A stretch of 40,258 nucleotides of DNA, from the NCBI GenBank assembly GCA_003135055.1, contig PLDF01000172.1, positions 1 to 40,258 of the forward strand. Direction: 5' to 3'. The translations under genes were made by a program, and so were the position numbers. The notes beneath the pieces were generated by a model, which made no database searches, had not been told where the DNA came from, and was given only the letters and a program-made list of their open reading frames with translations. Numbering within the stretch: position 1 is the stretch's first letter; each line of letters opens with the position of its first letter. Source of the DNA: Bryobacterales bacterium. GTDB lineage: Bacteria; Acidobacteriota; Terriglobia; Bryobacterales; Bryobacteraceae. Shown piece after piece: positions 18,829-26,725 of the stretch.

Positions 18829-20085
18829 CTACGGTGGCACCACCCGAATTTGAAATAGGGAGCCGTCAGGACCGGCGCTTCTGACCACTATGCCGCCGTG
18901 CTCGCGGACGTTGTTAACCGGCTGTTCCTGGGTCGGATCGCCCCTCGTGGCCCGAGCTCTAGCCCGAAACCGTTGCAGCTGTTCGTCAGTGCGAGCTGGC
19001 TCCTCAGCCACCAAAGCATCGAAGACATCCACGTTGAGGCCCTGGAAAATTTCAACATTGAAACGGTCCTGTGTTCCAACGCTTTGCCGCATGCCTCTGA
19101 AAGTGCCGAACTCATTCTCGGTCGTAGTGAGCTCCCTCGGAAGTATGGTGGGGCCTACTCTCGATCGTGTGCGCGCTCGTTCAACCTTGCTTGTCGCCAT
19201 TTGGGTAGCTCCGGCAAATGTTAGCAGCTTCGCCTCCGAAATCAAGCGCGTAGCTCGGCCGAAATCTACAGAGTCGCGAACCCTCCAGTCCCGCTGACTG
19301 GTTCGCTCATATTCCCTCGGGTCCTCTGGATCATCGTCTCCCGGCGGATCAACGACGAAGACCCGCGTCCCATCTTGGGAAAGGTAGGTCGCTACTACCA
19401 ATGACGGCGGGTTTGGCCGGTCGGTAAACGTTAAGGAAGGCACCTGCTCGCTTCCGCGGCGAAGCTGATCGAGCGCATTAGAGCGAGAGGTTTGGGTTCC
19501 CTTGCACTCAACTATGAACAGACTAGTCTGCGAACTGTTAAAGAAAATGTAGTCCGGCGAAGCGTCGTGCTGTTGAACAATCGGCCAAGCAGGATCCGAC
19601 ATCGCGACGCTCACGTCGACAGGGAGCGGTGCGTCGAGATATTGGCCTAGCAGCATTGCAGCCATTCCAATTCCTATCTGATCAGATAATAGCCCCTTCT
19701 GATGGAAATCTATGTTTCGTGCATCTGCGCTCAAGCGTAGAGGCGGATGTGTAGCGCCGGGCGGCGGAACCTCGAAGGCCCAAAGGTACCTGAGATGCGC
19801 CCAAGTCGAACAAATGTCCGCCAAGTTCTCGATCGGGGGAGTGGTGGCCACCCCGAGGCGATGCAGCATGTGGGCGGGCACGATTTCGATAACAACTTCC
19901 GGAGCAAACTCGTCGACGGGAGTCAGAGCGCCCTTTCTGGGTGGTATAGCTTGACCGGCAGCGTTACGCTTTGCGTCCTTGGCGACATGCCGCCTCTCGA
20001 CTTCAGCTAGTAATTCTAGCGAAGACTCAACCGAGACCCGCCTGGGTGTAACTAACGCCTGCTCCCATTCCTCAAGTGTCGGCAT
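18829..20085 (-). CDS. PD-(D/E)XK nuclease-like protein candidate
   Basis: 418 residues from ATG 20085 (Met-Pro-Thr-Leu-Glu-Glu-Trp-Glu); an upstream ATG at 20130 gives a less natural start. No signal peptide or TM segment. In the middle (about residues 190-220) is SPDYIFFNSSQTSLFIVECK, an Asp followed 15 residues later by Glu-Cys-Lys. This fits the PD-x(n)-(D/E)-x-K core of restriction-like nucleases, with a hydrophobic strand before the ExK and an Arg/Gln-rich helix after it (ALDQLRRGSEQV). The rest is unrecognised and there is no helicase or methylase next door. Position beside two HEPN genes in a recombinase-bearing island suggests a defence or mobile-element role (inference). Confidence 0.55.
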   Translation of the reverse strand: MPTLEEWEQALVTPRRVSVESSLELLAEVERRHVAKDAKRNAAGQAIPPRKGALTPVDEFAPEVVIEIVPAHMLHRLGVATTPPIENLADICSTWAHLRYLWAFEVPPPGATHPPLRLSADARNIDFHQKGLLSDQIGIGMAAMLLGQYLDAPLPVDVSVAMSDPAWPIVQQHDASPDYIFFNSSQTSLFIVECKGTQTSRSNALDQLRRGSEQVPSLTFTDRPNPPSLVVATYLSQDGTRVFVVDPPGDDDPEDPREYERTSQRDWRVRDSVDFGRATRLISEAKLLTFAGATQMATSKVERARTRSRVGPTILPRELTTTENEFGTFRGMRQSVGTQDRFNVEIFQGLNVDVFDALVAEEPARTDEQLQRFRARARATRGDPTQEQPVNNVREHGGIVVRSAGPDGSLFQIRVVPP

Positions 20086-20323
20086 GCGATCTTCATCCGC
20101 AGTGGCATGGCTCCCGAAAACTGGGCGCACTCCACACTAGGTGTTTCCAGAGGATAGCAGGTTTCGGTGCTCCAGATTGGCCAATTCCCAGAGCGGTGCC
20201 ACTTGGTCAAAGAACGCCCCGTCTGCCGAGACTGTCCTCCTTCTGGGAAGTCTGAGACTAAAGCCACCGCTGAACCTAAAGAGATGTCGCGGTACGGACA
20301 ACATCACTGATCGCCCCCGCACA

Positions 20324-20355
20324 GAACCGTACGTGCGCGTTTACGCGTACGGCTC
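20324..20355 (-). ncRNA. Group II intron domain V
   Basis: On the minus strand, GAGCCGTAC pairs with GTACGGTTC (9 bp), with an AC bulge on the 3' side and a short GC-rich upper stem-loop. This is the catalytic domain V pattern. It directly follows the reverse-transcriptase frame, whose stop codon TAA lies inside it, as is usual for intron-encoded proteins ending 'EPYA'. The element is 32 bases, two shorter than the usual 34, in the upper loop. Sequence below 20324 to about 20285 could hold domain VI and the 3' end, but I cannot place the splice site. Confidence 0.7.
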
Positions 20356-21014
20356 CCGCCTTGGATGAGTGGCGTCAAAGTGCGTCGTAGGATAAGGGTG
20401 CAAGACACGGGGTACCGGAATCCAGCGGTCCAGAATCGGGTTAAGCCGATCCCAAGATGCCCGGCTTCTTTGACTGCGACGGAGTAGAACCATTCGCCAC
20501 AGCCTTCGCAACCGATGCATGAAGACCCTAAGGTGATCAAGATTGCCCGGGACAGCATGATATAATACTGGTAGTAGCCCAAGGTCACCTTCTGTAACCA
20601 CTCACCCACCGACGCTACCGGCTCATGCATCCGGCGACGCAACTCTGCCTTAATCGCAAGCATCTTTGCCACCATCCGCTTCTTTGCCGTTTCCCGCCAG
20701 ACGATAAAGGTCCCATTGCACCGGCGCTTCCCACAGTAATGTGTGAAGCACAGGAACGTCAAGGTCTCGGGTTTTCCTCCCCCCGCTGTTTCCGGTTACG
20801 AGCGGCGAACCGACCGAACTCAATCAACCGCGTCTTCTCCTGATGTAATTCCAGACCGAACTTGGCCAGCCGCTCCCGAAACTCCTTCAGAAACTGTTCG
20901 GCTTCCGCCCGGTGTTCGAAACCCACCACCAGATCATCAAAGTATCGGACGACAATCACATCGCCCTTTGCCGCTTTCTTGCGCCAGGCTTCTACCCACA
21001 GGTCGAACACACAT
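20341..21014 (-). pseudogene. Group II intron reverse transcriptase/maturase, 5' truncated and frameshifted
   Basis: Only the C-terminal half survives. It enters at VFDLWVEAWRKKAAKGD and passes through the RT active site RYFDDLVVGFEHRAEAEQF (Y-x-D-D) and FGLELHQEKTRLIEFGR. A frame change near 20760 leads to FLCFTHYCGKRRCNG. The maturase X domain follows: RMVAKMLAIKAELRRRMHEP, then EWLQKVTLGYYQY. A two-base insertion (TATTATAT near 20565) shifts into HAVPGNLDHLRVFMHRLRRL and ends in WIPVPRVLHPYP and REPYA. Everything upstream of the palm, including the intron 5' half, is missing; the sequence jumps to a DUF362 remnant at about 21013. The element is dead. Confidence 0.85.
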
Positions 21015-21255
21015 TGATCGAAGCATCCTCGATATCAATACCGCTGTTCCGGCGCATTTCGTCATCGCCGACGGGATCATTGGCATGGAGGGCAACGGGC
21101 CGCTTCAGGGCTCTCCGCGCAATCTCGGGCGGATCGTGTTGGCCGACGATCCCGTCGCCGCCGGTTCGTGTGAACCCGCCTGATGGGTCTCAACCCGTTG
21201 CGCGTGAACTACCTGGCTCAAGCGGCTGAGTTCCTGGGGAACGGAACGCCTGAAC
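21013..21255 (+). pseudogene. C-terminal fragment of a DUF362 protein
   Basis: Reading rightwards from the intron junction gives SILDINTAVPAHFVIADGII, then GMEGNGPLQGSPRNLG and VLADDPVAA. After a disrupted stretch near 21165-21180 with an in-frame stop, the next frame continues with RLMGLNPLRVNYLAQAAE. 'DGIIGMEGNGP' and 'DPVA-ATC-RLMG' are hallmarks of DUF362 proteins. The N-terminal two thirds are absent. This fragment abuts the truncated group II intron, so the junction at about 21013 comes from a deletion or rearrangement rather than a simple intron insertion. Confidence 0.6.
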
Positions 21256-21358
21256 GCTTCGCGTCATCGCGCACCTGGGAGAAGGGCTGCCATCCCCTAT
21301 GCAGCCGTTTGCGGTTCTGCCAGAGTTTGCTCGCCTCCGCCTTTAGGTTCGGCCGCTC

Positions 21359-21445
21359 GAAATTCCGAGAATCTTTGCCATCGGCTCTGAGTAGCAGATT
21401 AGGACCACAACGCCGGGTTGGCAACCTCGGAAATTCCGAGAATCT
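21359..21445. repeat. Pair of 16-bp direct repeats
   Basis: GAAATTCCGAGAATCT occurs at 21359-21374 and again at 21430-21445, 71 bases apart, inside the remnant region of the island. The second copy is flanked by CGG...CGG. The role is unknown; it could be the trace of a duplication. Confidence 0.6.
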
Positions 21446-21759
21446 CGGCCCCCTTTCGTGAGCCTGCGAGTTTGAGCATTACCCGAACACAAGGCTATCC
21501 GCTGAACCATAGTGTCGGTGGACATGAGTGGCAGGGCCCTCGGACAGGTGCCAAACGCCGCGAAGTGAGCTAGCATCCCGCCTGCGCACATCTACGCCAT
21601 GGGCGTCTCGCGATCAAGCGGACGATTGCGCGCTATTTCGATCGCCGGCAGCACGTCCGCTCTCACGTCCTTGTACGAGCAGCGGCGAAACCAGGGCACC
21701 GCGCCGAACCGGACTGGAAGATCGGATCGTCGATCTACACAGCCGAGTGCACCGTGGAG

Positions 21760-22045
21760 CGTAGCTCGCCCAGAAATTCACGTCGGCCGCCCTGTCGGCA
21801 ACGGCAGGCCAAATCACATTCGGCTGCCGAAACGCGAGCAATGGCGCCAGTTCCTCTCTCGTCGCCGTCGAGCCGGATCGATACGCATACAGCGCAAGTA
21901 GCGCCAACGCGGTCGCCTCAGCCCCGCACTGCGCGCCACAATAACTCCATCCGCGTGCGCCCGGGAGTCGGCGACGAAAGAGTTCCGCCAGTATTCGGCA
22001 CCGGACCAACTGCTGTCTTTCAAATCCAACGAATGAACTGCTCAT
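21760..22045 (-). pseudogene. Possible fragment of a prenyltransferase/terpene-cyclase-like protein
   Basis: A minus-strand stretch reads GWSYCGAQCGAEATALALLA followed by LYAYRSGSTATREELAPLL and ends FWASYA. The 'G-W-x-Y ... ATALALLAL' pattern resembles a QW-type alpha/alpha repeat of squalene-cyclase-like proteins. The sequence before it (RILAELFRRRLPGARG in this frame, or AEYWRNSFVADSRAHADG in the neighbouring frame) suggests a further frame change. No proper start or end. Low confidence; it may be a relic of genes that once sat with the DUF362 gene. Confidence 0.25.
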
Positions 22046-22283
22046 GGTTTCCTCGCACACTCCTGCTCGGTGTTCTCCGGATCCGCAACGCAGTAGCCTC
22101 TTATCGCGCTTTAACCAGGACCGACCAGCCGCCAAAGGAACTAGGCGTAGCGATCTGGCTCCCGGACATCCCTCTTTTCACCGAAGACGGCCAAGAGTGG
22201 CCATGGAGGCCAACGGAACAAGGTCGCGTTTTGGCGAGTTGCAAAGCCTACCGTAGAATCAGCCGGTAGTCGGGACGCACTCC

Positions 22284-22574
22284 ATGAGCTCTGAAATCAT
22301 GCATCAGATTGTCGAAACCATTGAAGCTGAGGTGAGATCCCGGCCATCACCCCTTGAATTTGAGATGGCGTATCAGGTCCGCGTCGCGATGGATCGAATC
22401 AAGTTCGCGATCAAGCACGCGGAACAGTTTTCAAAGCCATGCATTCATATGCGCGACGCCAGCCTGGAGTTGTTGGACGCCCTGGAGCGCCTCGAATCCT
22501 TGGATCGGCGCTTTCAGATCCGATCTAAGGGAGCAACGGAGAGAAACGGTAGTGTGGCAGAAGCACAAGGGTGA
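22284..22574 (+). CDS. Small hypothetical protein of the island
   Basis: 96 residues, ATG at 22284 without a good ribosome binding site. The protein is helical and charged (MSSEIMHQIVETIEAEVRS; VRVAMDRIKFAIKHAEQF; LELLDALERLESLDRRF), so probably a small cytosolic helical bundle or coiled coil. I do not recognise it. It lies 123 bases before the AlpA-like gene on the same strand and could be part of the same element module. Confidence 0.4.
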   Translation: MSSEIMHQIVETIEAEVRSRPSPLEFEMAYQVRVAMDRIKFAIKHAEQFSKPCIHMRDASLELLDALERLESLDRRFQIRSKGATERNGSVAEAQG

Positions 22575-22697
22575 ACCGAGTATGCTCTGGTTTGATGCAT
22601 TGATAAGACACTTTGAGGTGCCGATGGAGCGGACGTGGCATGGCATGCATCCATTTCGGCGAGTGAGCCCTAACCAAGCCTAGACCGGAGTCGTCTT

Positions 22698-22982
22698 ATG
22701 GCCACCTTACCCATCCGTCCAGCAACAGCGCCAGCCAATAGCCTGAATGCTGGCTTTGAGGGCAGTTCCCCAGCTCGGCCGCACGGCGCTGATCCTGATC
22801 GTCTGCTGACCATCAACGATGTCGCAGAATGGCTGGGGGTCAGCAAGGCTTGGGTGTATGATCACGTCACCCGAAAGAAGCCATTCCTGCCGTGCGTTCG
22901 CCTCGGCGAGATTACGCGATTCCGGCGGGCGGAGATCGAACGGTTCATTCAGGAGCATGCAAAGAGCCATGGATCAGCCTGA
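22698..22982 (+). CDS. AlpA/excisionase-type HTH DNA-binding protein
   Basis: 94 residues. After a Pro/Ala-rich N-terminal tail of about 35 residues comes a MerR-like helix-turn-helix of the excisionase type: LLTINDVAEWLGVSKAWVYD (about 36-55), then LGEITRFRRAEIERFIQEHA. Such proteins bind element DNA and control excision or integrase expression. The gene overlaps the integrase start by 14 bases, which is the normal arrangement for an excisionase/integrase pair, so the two are surely functionally linked. Confidence 0.8.
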   Translation: MATLPIRPATAPANSLNAGFEGSSPARPHGADPDRLLTINDVAEWLGVSKAWVYDHVTRKKPFLPCVRLGEITRFRRAEIERFIQEHAKSHGSA

Positions 22983-24171
22983 CCCGACCACGGTACAATC
23001 GATTCTGGCGGCTGGGCGCCATATGGGTAGAGACCGATACCAAGAAGGCCGGATCGTGCTGGTCGGCAAGCACATCAAAAAGTGGCGCGGCCATTTCTAC
23101 ATCTACCAACGCCTGCCTGACGGATGTGAGGTGCGTCGTTTCCGAAACATCTATCTCGGCTTGAAGTCAGTGATGGATAAGCGAGAAGCTCGTACCATGC
23201 TGCGCGATATCATCGCGCGGGAGACCCGAAACGTCGCTCCAGCGCCGGTCACTGTGACGCTCCGCTGGTTCTATGAGAATCGCTTCCTTCCGCAGAAGGA
23301 AGAACAGTGGAAGGTCACCTCGCGACCCAAAACCAAGCGTTTCATCGAGAATTATCTGCTCAAGCGTTTTGGCGATACTCTGCTGGCCGATCTCGGCAAA
23401 TTCACGCTCCAGACGTACCTCAATGAGCTTGCGCCCAATTTCTCCAAGAGCGTGCTCACGAAAACTCGCGTGTACCTTAATTCCATCCTCGACGAGGCGG
23501 TGGAGCTGGAATTTCTCCTCAAGAACCCTGCGCGCAAGCTCGCCGTCCCCAGGTCCGGCAAGAAGTCCGCGAGCCTTCCGCTCACGCCGGAGCAGATTCC
23601 CCAGGTGCTTTTTCACCTAGGTAACCGCGAGCGGCTCATCGTGCGGATGTTTCTGGTACTGGGCCTGCGTCCCGGCGAGATGTTCGCCTTGCGCTGGAAC
23701 GACAAGCAGCAAAACAGCCTGCGCATTGATAGCAGCGTGACGGACGGCATTGAAGTAGAGACCAAGACCGAAGGCAGCGACGCCAACGTGTGGCTTCCCG
23801 CCTCCATCGAGACCGAACTGGAATTTTGGCGGAACACCACCAAAGACGCTGGCCCAGAGTCGTTCATCTTTCCGTCAAGCCGGGGCACGGCAGTAAATAC
23901 GAACAATTTTCTGTCCAGGGTGCTCAAGGCAGCGGGAAGGAAAGCGGGCATCGAGGGTATCACCCACCAGATGCTCCGGCGCACATGCTCCACCTACATG
24001 GCCCAGATCACGACCGTAAAGGACGTGCAGGCGCATCTTCGCCACAGCACGGCCAAGACGACCCTGGAGCACTACATCAAGTCGGTTCCTGAGAGCGTGC
24101 GCGTGGCGGTCGAGTCGCTCGACCATCTACTGAAGAGAGTCCCTACAGATTCAGAAAAGCCCGCGAATTGA
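22969..24171 (+). CDS. Tyrosine recombinase/phage-type integrase
   Basis: 400 residues from ATG 22969 (Met-Asp-Gln-Pro-Asp); an ATG at 22957 is possible. N-terminal arm-binding region (VGKHIKKWRGHFYIYQRLPD), then a core-binding SAM-like domain (TLRWFYENRFLP; TKRFIENYLLKRFGDTLLAD). The catalytic domain starts near residue 205. Catalytic residues: Arg in LGLRPGEMFALRW, His-x-x-Arg in ITHQMLRRTCSTYM, His in HLRHSTAKTTLEHYIK and the Tyr nucleophile in the same motif (HY). It is complete and in frame, unlike many neighbours. It ends 53 bases from the CCA end of tRNA-Thr, the classic arrangement for an island inserted at a tRNA 3' end. Confidence 0.9.
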   Translation: MDQPDPTTVQSILAAGRHMGRDRYQEGRIVLVGKHIKKWRGHFYIYQRLPDGCEVRRFRNIYLGLKSVMDKREARTMLRDIIARETRNVAPAPVTVTLRWFYENRFLPQKEEQWKVTSRPKTKRFIENYLLKRFGDTLLADLGKFTLQTYLNELAPNFSKSVLTKTRVYLNSILDEAVELEFLLKNPARKLAVPRSGKKSASLPLTPEQIPQVLFHLGNRERLIVRMFLVLGLRPGEMFALRWNDKQQNSLRIDSSVTDGIEVETKTEGSDANVWLPASIETELEFWRNTTKDAGPESFIFPSSRGTAVNTNNFLSRVLKAAGRKAGIEGITHQMLRRTCSTYMAQITTVKDVQAHLRHSTAKTTLEHYIKSVPESVRVAVESLDHLLKRVPTDSEKPAN

Positions 24172-24221
24172 ATCCAATTGAATCCAACTTCGCCGGACGG
24201 AAGGCGCTAACCTACAGATTC
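24142..24221. repeat. 11-bp direct repeats between integrase and tRNA
   Basis: CCTACAGATTC is present at 24142-24152 (inside the end of the integrase gene) and at 24211-24221, three bases before the tRNA CCA end. Between them TTGAATCCAA is also doubled. They could be integrase arm sites or part of the attachment site (inference). Confidence 0.5.
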
Positions 24222-24223
24222 TA

Positions 24224-24299
24224 TGGAGCCACCCGCCGGGATCGAACCGGCGACCTGCTGATTACGAATCAGCCGCTCTACCAACTGAGCTAGGGTGGC
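24224..24299 (-). tRNA. tRNA-Thr (anticodon CGU) with encoded CCA
   Basis: On the minus strand a complete 76-base cloverleaf can be drawn. Acceptor GCCACCC pairs with GGGTGGC, followed by discriminator T and encoded CCA. The D arm is GCTC-AGTTGGTA-GAGC. The anticodon stem GCTGA/TCAGC holds the loop TTCGTAA, giving anticodon CGT (Thr, codon ACG). The T arm is GCCGG-TTCGATC-CCGGC. Its 3' end faces the integrase gene, so it is the probable attachment site. The tRNA appears intact, so integration has restored the gene. Confidence 0.95.
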
Positions 24300-24349
24300 T
24301 CGTGCTTTTGATTCTAACAACTTGCAGCGGATTTGGCAATTTCAATCGA

Positions 24350-24850
24350 TTAGGCCGCTCGATGTCCCCCGCCAGGCCCGGCAAGTTCCGGAAACACGGC
24401 GCGGCCGAGAAGAAACCGATTTCCACGGAAGCCCTGATCGACCGGAATCACGATCTGCGGCTTCTGTTCCCGGTAAATGCGAATCGGTTGGCCGATGGTT
24501 CCCGGTTGCTCGAACGGCTGATCCGCCAGCACCACCAGCGCCGCGTCCGCTTCCGGCGAAACCTGCTCGATGCCGGCTCTTACCGACGTTCCGACCTTCG
24601 AGATAGGCCTCGTTGACGATGACCTTAATTAACGCCATCAAGCGGAACCTTCTCACGAATCGCGTCCGCGGAACAACCGAGTGCCGGAACGATCTTGTCG
24701 ACTTGGGATTCCCGTAATTCTCCGGCACATTTTCAAGCAGCGTCCTGCGCTGAGCGGAAGCGGTTGCTTGACGCTTCCCATTCGTAAGGACCTTCCCGCG
24801 GCAAGAACCACGGCCGATATTCTGGCCCTCCCGCTGTTCGCCGGACATTG
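24350..24850 (-). pseudogene. MobA/MocA-like nucleotidyltransferase remnant
   Basis: The pieces can be read in several frames of the minus strand: ISAVVLAAGRSLRMGSVKQP (the signature NTP-transferase loop), RTLLENVPE, VDKIVPALGCSADAIREK, VIVNEAYLEGRNVGKS, VLADQPFEQPGTIGQPIRIY and RGNRFLLGRAVFPELAG. Together they follow the order of molybdenum-cofactor cytidylyltransferase-type enzymes, which activate a cofactor with a nucleotide. At least three frame changes and an in-frame TAA break it, and no clear start codon is present. Either a decayed gene or heavily mis-called sequence. It sits just outside the tRNA, beyond the island. Confidence 0.6.
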
Positions 24851-24859
24851 TCACCTTCT

Positions 24860-25420
24860 CTAGTTCCAGGCAGCGCGGGCGGCCAGGAACACCAGTCCGG
24901 CGGCGGTTCCTACCTCGGCAATTGCCAGGAGGGTGCTGGCGATCAGGGCCATAGGCGTTAAGATAACAGCCCAGCTTCGCTCCGGGCCGCAATGTAGTGT
25001 GGGCGGCGAAGATTGCGTTGCCAACATCTTGTGCCCACCGGCCCTTATTTTAACGCCTATGGCGATCAGGGCGACAGACCCCGCGATCAAACAGGTCTGA
25101 ACCCGCCCAGGCTCATGCCGGTTGACCAACACAGGTATCGTGACTCCGGTTACAGCGGCGGACAGGCCCATCGCAACACGGGCAGGACAGAAGCTCCACA
25201 GCCCGAGCTCAACACTCCCGCGTAGGCCGCGAAACAGATGGGGCACTTGGGCAGGAGGGATAGGCCGGTAATCAAGGGCAGCGCGCGCCGTATTGGAGGT
25301 AATGCCTGCGCGCTGGCATTACCGAAACAATGGCGGTCTTTCGAGGCTATTCCTCGCGGCCGGCATGGCAGACTGAAGGACGGGGCGGCCTTCGGCGACG
25401 GCAACGGCCACTTCACGCCG
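24860..25420 (-). pseudogene. Membrane protein remnant with a Cys-Pro-x-Cys motif
   Basis: One frame reads ALPLITGLSLLPKCPICFAA and continues YAGVLSSGCGASVLPVLRWA before a stop. The neighbouring frame then carries AAVTGVTIPVLVNRHEPGR, TCLIAGSVALIAIGVKI and a final hydrophobic helix LIASTLLAIAEVGTAAGLVF. The 'LPKCPICFAAYA' motif belongs to small four-helix membrane proteins that occur in this phylum and are loosely like MerC-type metal transporters. One frame change near 25190 and no clear start. Function uncertain. Confidence 0.35.
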
Positions 25421-25512
25421 GGACCGCCGTTGCCGAACGCCGGCGGCCACGTGGCCTCGCAAAGGTTCGTGTAAAGAATGGGTGGCAACCTGGATTCCCA
25501 GCGCTTTGCTTC

Positions 25513-25556
25513 GCGCGCAAGTAGCGCGCAAGTAGCGCGCAAGTAGCGCGCAAGTA
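25513..25556. repeat. 11-bp tandem repeat, four perfect copies
   Basis: The unit GCGCGCAAGTA is repeated four times without mismatch. The unit length is not a multiple of three. It lies between the membrane protein remnant and the DHH gene and is not inside a credible gene. It is a candidate variable-number repeat. Confidence 0.9.
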
Positions 25557-25692
25557 ACAACGGGACTATATCCATGGTCGAAGTCTACAACCTTGGGCCA
25601 ATACGGATGCGAGCATATAAGAAGGCTTCGTGGACTGCCAACGACATTCGAACGCGCCATTCGAAGACGACAGGCCGGGAGGCCTGTCGTAC

Positions 25693-26646
25693 TTAGCTCT
25701 TCAGCTCCGCCACAATATCCGCCGCCACCTTCCGCGCCTTTTCCAATTCCCCTGGCGCGAAGCTGATCGCCCCCACGCGCGCATGTCCGCCGCCGCCGTA
25801 GCGTTCGCAAATCGACGCCAGATTATGCTTCGGTTCCTCCGGCGCCCACGGATTCGACCCCACCGAAATCTTCGTTCGCGAGCTCGCCGCAATTACCGAC
25901 ACCGTGTAAGTGGAATCGGGAAAGAGATTATACGGAATAAACTTGTTATAGCCCTCGATATCATGCCCCGCCAGGTCGAAAAACACCACGCCATGGTCCG
26001 CCACGGCCAGCCGCTCGACGATGCCGATGGAATCGAGATGCTTCTGGTAAAGCGGCGCGTATAGCGCCTGAATTTCCGGCTCCGTCACAATTTCCGAAAG
26101 CTGCCGCGTCTGCATCCAGCGGATGATCTGCTGCACCATGCCCGAACCCTTCGCCGATTCAATCACCAGCGTCAGTTTCATGGCCGGCGCGCCCAGCTCC
26201 ACCGCTGTTTTCGCGTCCGGATATTGCGCGCCATCGATCACGATGGACCAGTCCACCAGATCTTCCAGGTCCGCCGGCGCGAAGCCGAAGCGGTCGCGGG
26301 CGAAGTCGCGGATGAACGACGCGCAAGATTTGTAATTCGGGTCGTACAGCTTGCGTCCGCTTTGGTCGCGGCGGAAATCCTCTGCGTCTTCGGCGCTCAG
26401 GAACGCGCTCTGATGATGGTCGAACCACCAGGTAAGCCGCGGGTTGCTGGAATACTTGAAATCGACGATGGCGTTCTCGTCGCCGTCGAACAGCGCCGGG
26501 TCGAACGTCTGCGACGCCGTGTGCGCCATGCCTGTGTATTCGAAGCGCGCGCCAGGGTGCACGGCGGCCGCGATGAAGCGGCTGAAATAGGCCGCCGAGG
26601 CGGCGCCGTCGAAGCAGTGGTCGTGATAAAGAACGCGTACAAGCAT
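25693..26646 (-). CDS. DHH/DHHA1-family phosphoesterase
   Basis: 317 residues from ATG 26646 (Met-Leu-Val-Arg-Val-Leu-Tyr-His-Asp-His). Members of the family hydrolyse phosphodiester bonds in short nucleotides or cyclic dinucleotides, using Mn(II). Motifs in order: LYHDHCFDGAASAAYFSRF (motif I), IVDFKYS near residue 68, FDHHQSAF (DHH) near 78, VDWSIVIDGAQYPD near 135, and the C-terminal DHHA1 signature RYGGGGHARVGAISF near 290. The length suits an nrnA-like or oligoribonuclease-like cytosolic enzyme; the exact substrate cannot be told. It is divergent from the dCMP deaminase gene with 79 bases between the starts. No strong ribosome binding site is visible. Confidence 0.85.
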   Translation of the reverse strand: MLVRVLYHDHCFDGAASAAYFSRFIAAAVHPGARFEYTGMAHTASQTFDPALFDGDENAIVDFKYSSNPRLTWWFDHHQSAFLSAEDAEDFRRDQSGRKLYDPNYKSCASFIRDFARDRFGFAPADLEDLVDWSIVIDGAQYPDAKTAVELGAPAMKLTLVIESAKGSGMVQQIIRWMQTRQLSEIVTEPEIQALYAPLYQKHLDSIGIVERLAVADHGVVFFDLAGHDIEGYNKFIPYNLFPDSTYTVSVIAASSRTKISVGSNPWAPEEPKHNLASICERYGGGGHARVGAISFAPGELEKARKVAADIVAELKS

Positions 26647-26698
26647 GGGAAGACGGGGAAAACTTATTAGGTTGCCTGAATTGCGCGGGAAAAGCAAC

Positions 26699-26704
26699 TA
26701 TAAT
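26699..26704 (+). promoter_or_regulatory. Probable -10 element of the dCMP deaminase gene
   Basis: A perfect TATAAT lies 21 bases before the ATG at 26726. The best -35 is TTGCCT at 26672-26677, at a wider than ideal distance of 21 bases. The predicted leader is short. Confidence 0.4.
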
Positions 26705-26725
26705 TCTGGTAAATTTGAAAAACCG

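Noticed and set aside
20290..21014. Functional group II intron or retron
   Set aside because: The RT lacks its N-terminal half and has two frame changes; only domain V is intact.
25513..25556. CRISPR array
   Set aside because: The 11-bp units are directly adjacent without spacers, and no cas gene is present.
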